Position numbers and translations under genes: made by a program
Notes under the pieces: model-generated
Told to the model about the DNA's origin: nothing
What the model saw: only the letters and a program-made list of their open reading frames with translations
Databases searched by the model: none
NCBI RefSeq assembly: GCF_024171405.1
Contig: NZ_JALJZT010000002.1
Coordinates: forward strand, 2,232,001-2,296,000
Reading direction: 5' to 3'
Origin: Qipengyuania citrea
GTDB lineage: Bacteria; Pseudomonadota; Alphaproteobacteria; Sphingomonadales; Sphingomonadaceae
DNA length: 64,000 nt
Shown here: positions 62,050 to 64,000 of the stretch, in pieces
How positions within the stretch are numbered: the stretch's first letter is position 1
Layout: each line of letters opens with the position of its first letter

Positions 62050-64000
62050 ATGAAAATCACGCTTCGTGCGCTGGCTACCGGCCTGCTGCTGTCTACCTCG
62101 GCTGCGGCCCTTGCCCAGCCTGCGCCGATCGTGCTGCCCGGCGCGCCGGGCACTGCCTCGCGGGTGATCGACGAGGATGAGGCGATCCGCCTGTCCGACA
62201 CGCGGTTCTCGCCTGCCGACGTCAAGTTCATGCAGGACATGATCGTCCATCATCAGCAGGCGGTCGATCTGGCCGCGCTGGTCGAGGGCCGCAGCAACCA
62301 CGCCGATCTGGCGAAGATTGCCGGTCGCATCGATGCGAGCCAGGCGGACGAGATCACCTTCATGCGCGACTGGCTGGCCGAACGCGGACAGCCCGCCGCG
62401 GCAATGCACCACGCGGGAATGGACCATTCCGCGCATCACTTGATGATGGGCATGGCGACGCCCGAACAGATGGCCGAACTGGCAACGCTCGAAGGAACCG
62501 CGTTCGACCGCATGTTCCTGCAGCTGATGGTACGCCATCACGAGGGCGCGATCGACATGGTCGAGACGCTGCATCGCCAGCCCGGCACTGCCTACGATCC
62601 GGTGATGTTCGAATTCAGCAACGATGTGGTCAAGGAACAGAAAGCCGAGATCGACCGGATGAACGGCATCCTCGCGGCGCTGTCGAGCGATCCGCGCGCG
62701 AGCCTTGCAGCGGGTTTCCGCGATGCAGAGGAAGCGATCAGCAATCTGCGCCTCGTAACCGCGCTGCCAAAGCCGACCGGCTTTTTCGATCCGGAGAACC
62801 CGGCCCAGCTTGCGCCGCTGATCGAAGAGGACGAGGAAACCGAAGACAAGGCAGAACTGGTCGATGCGTCCCGCCCCGATATTCGCGACGAGGAAGACGA
62901 GGACGGCCAGCCCCGCTTTGGCGAGCGCGGCTCGCTGCTGAGCTTTGCCAATACCGACATGGCGTTCAGCCGCGACCTGCTGGTGGCGGGCAATTACCAC
63001 GGCTTCAACACCTACCGGCTGGGCGCGGACGGCGCTCCGCAACTGGTCAGTTCGACCGTCTGCCCCGGCGGGCAGGGCGATGTCTCGATCGTCGGCGACC
63101 TCTTGTTGATGAGCGTGCAGGACAGCCGGGCACGCAAAGATTGCGGGCTGCAGGGCATTGCCGACAATGTCAGCGACGAACGGTTTCGCGGCCTCAGGAT
63201 CTTCGACATTTCGGACGCCACCCGCCCGCGCCAGGTCGGGCAGGTACAGACCTGCCGCGGCAGCCATACGCATTCGGTCGTCAGCGCCGATGCGGACCGC
63301 GTGGTGGTCTATAATTCGGGCACCAGCTACGTCCGCGATGGCAAGGAACTGGCGGGCTGTTTCGAAAGCGGCGGCGACAGCACCGCGCTGTTCAGCATCG
63401 ATGTGATCGCGATTCCCGTGGATGATCCGGGCGCCGCGCGGATCGTCGACAGCCCGCGCATCTTCGCGCAGGACGGACAGATCGCGGGCCTGTGGCGCGG
63501 CGGCGACCATGGCGAGGGCACGCAGGATACCCGCGTCACCGATCAGTGCCACGACATCACCGTCTTCCCGGCGCTTAACCTCGCGGCGGGCGCCTGTTCG
63601 GGCAATGGCATCATCCTCGACATTGCCGACCCGCTCAAACCGCAGCGGATCGACGATGTGACCGACCAGGGCTTTGCCTATTGGCACTCGGCCACCTTCA
63701 ACAATGACGGCACCAAAGTGCTGTTCACCGATGAATGGGGCGGCGGCGGGCGACCGCGCTGCCAGGCGGGCGATCCGGTGACCTGGGGCGCCAATGCGAT
63801 TTACGCGATCGAGGATGGCAAGCTCGGCTTCCGCAGCCTCTACAAGCTGCCCGCACCGCAGACCGACAAGGAAAACTGCGTCGCGCATAATGGCTCGATC
63901 ATCCCGGTGCCGGGGCGCGATATCTTCGTCCAGGCATGGTATCAGGGCGGCATTTCGGTGATCGATTTCACCGATGCGGAAAACCCGTTCGAGATCGCCT
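62050..64000 (+). CDS. DUF305 domain joined to LVIVD-repeat protein, cut by the window end
   Basis: The frame is open from ATG 62050 to the window end (at least 650 residues). A signal peptide (ends AAALAQ) is followed by a DUF305 ferritin-like helical bundle at about residues 55-215 with two metal-type blocks: FMQDMIVHHQQAVDLAAL and FLQLMVRHHEGAIDMVETL. The rest consists of beta-propeller-like repeats (LLVAGNYHGFNTYRLG; RGLRIFDISDATRPRQVGQVQ; GIILDIADPLKPQRIDD; GISVIDFTDAENPFEIA), the LVIVD pattern. It should be secreted or periplasmic. The combination may form a metal-binding enzyme or adhesin; function unknown. Confidence 0.85.
   Translation, partial: MKITLRALATGLLLSTSAAALAQPAPIVLPGAPGTASRVIDEDEAIRLSDTRFSPADVKFMQDMIVHHQQAVDLAALVEGRSNHADLAKIAGRIDASQADEITFMRDWLAERGQPAAAMHHAGMDHSAHHLMMGMATPEQMAELATLEGTAFDRMFLQLMVRHHEGAIDMVETLHRQPGTAYDPVMFEFSNDVVKEQKAEIDRMNGILAALSSDPRASLAAGFRDAEEAISNLRLVTALPKPTGFFDPENPAQLAPLIEEDEETEDKAELVDASRPDIRDEEDEDGQPRFGERGSLLSFANTDMAFSRDLLVAGNYHGFNTYRLGADGAPQLVSSTVCPGGQGDVSIVGDLLLMSVQDSRARKDCGLQGIADNVSDERFRGLRIFDISDATRPRQVGQVQTCRGSHTHSVVSADADRVVVYNSGTSYVRDGKELAGCFESGGDSTALFSIDVIAIPVDDPGAARIVDSPRIFAQDGQIAGLWRGGDHGEGTQDTRVTDQCHDITVFPALNLAAGACSGNGIILDIADPLKPQRIDDVTDQGFAYWHSATFNNDGTKVLFTDEWGGGGRPRCQAGDPVTWGANAIYAIEDGKLGFRSLYKLPAPQTDKENCVAHNGSIIPVPGRDIFVQAWYQGGISVIDFTDAENPFEIA

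Overview
The window is a chromosomal segment of a GC-rich alphaproteobacterium. The closest fit is Sphingomonadales, probably the Erythrobacter/Qipengyuania group. Reasons are the CtrA response regulator, the argB-yggT-folD and lptB-rpoN pairings, hisS-prfA-prmC, a LuxI gene followed by a phytanoyl-dioxygenase gene, and a lasso-peptide cluster of the TonB-receptor/isopeptidase type. All of this is inferred from reading translations by eye; no database search was run.

Layout. 1-1.5 kb: the 3' end of nrdB, then a visibly AT-richer two-gene insert (small membrane protein plus membrane-anchored PD-(D/E)XK-like protein). 1.5-11 kb: housekeeping and small envelope genes (nuclease, lipoproteins, argB, yggT, folD, marC, LON-domain protein, thioredoxin-TPR protein), ending at tRNA-Gly(GCC). 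11-28.2 kb: an accessory island between tRNA-Gly and trmB, with an intact tyrosine integrase at its right end. 28.2-64 kb: core genome (trmB, three MscS-type channels, ctrA, rpoN, lptB, pmbA, ppa, hisS-prfA-prmC, lnt-metK, a CoA-transferase, a CDC48-type AAA ATPase, an HWE kinase, polA, a serine hydrolase, a 4-hydroxyacyl-CoA-type kinase/acyl-CoA dehydrogenase pair, and the start of a DUF305/LVIVD-repeat protein cut by the window end).

The island is the most interesting part. It holds (i) a complete lasso-peptide cluster: a 45-aa precursor that has no line of its own among the longer ORFs, a fused B protein, a C cyclase, and a divergent sigma factor / TonB receptor / isopeptidase set, with no ABC exporter and no FecR. 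It also holds (ii) a DUF6499/DUF2285 gene whose two halves lie in different frames, joined exactly at GAA-TTT-CCC. There a +1 slip of tRNA-Phe from UUU to UUC restores the family sequence, as in the quorum-sensing-controlled excision activator FseA of the Mesorhizobium symbiosis island. Finally it has (iii) a LuxR, a mer operon, and a LuxI-PhyH-GntR operon. No conjugation genes are visible, so this looks like an integrative element, or the remnant of one, that keeps its quorum-sensing/frameshift control layer and carries lasso-peptide and mercury cargo.

Working together (inference): the lasso genes make an 8-residue-ring peptide. The outer-membrane receptor would re-import it and the S9-family isopeptidase would linearise it, with the sigma factor coupling receptor expression to a signal. 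The LuxI/LuxR pair could sense density and, through the frameshifted activator, control excision of the island by the integrase.
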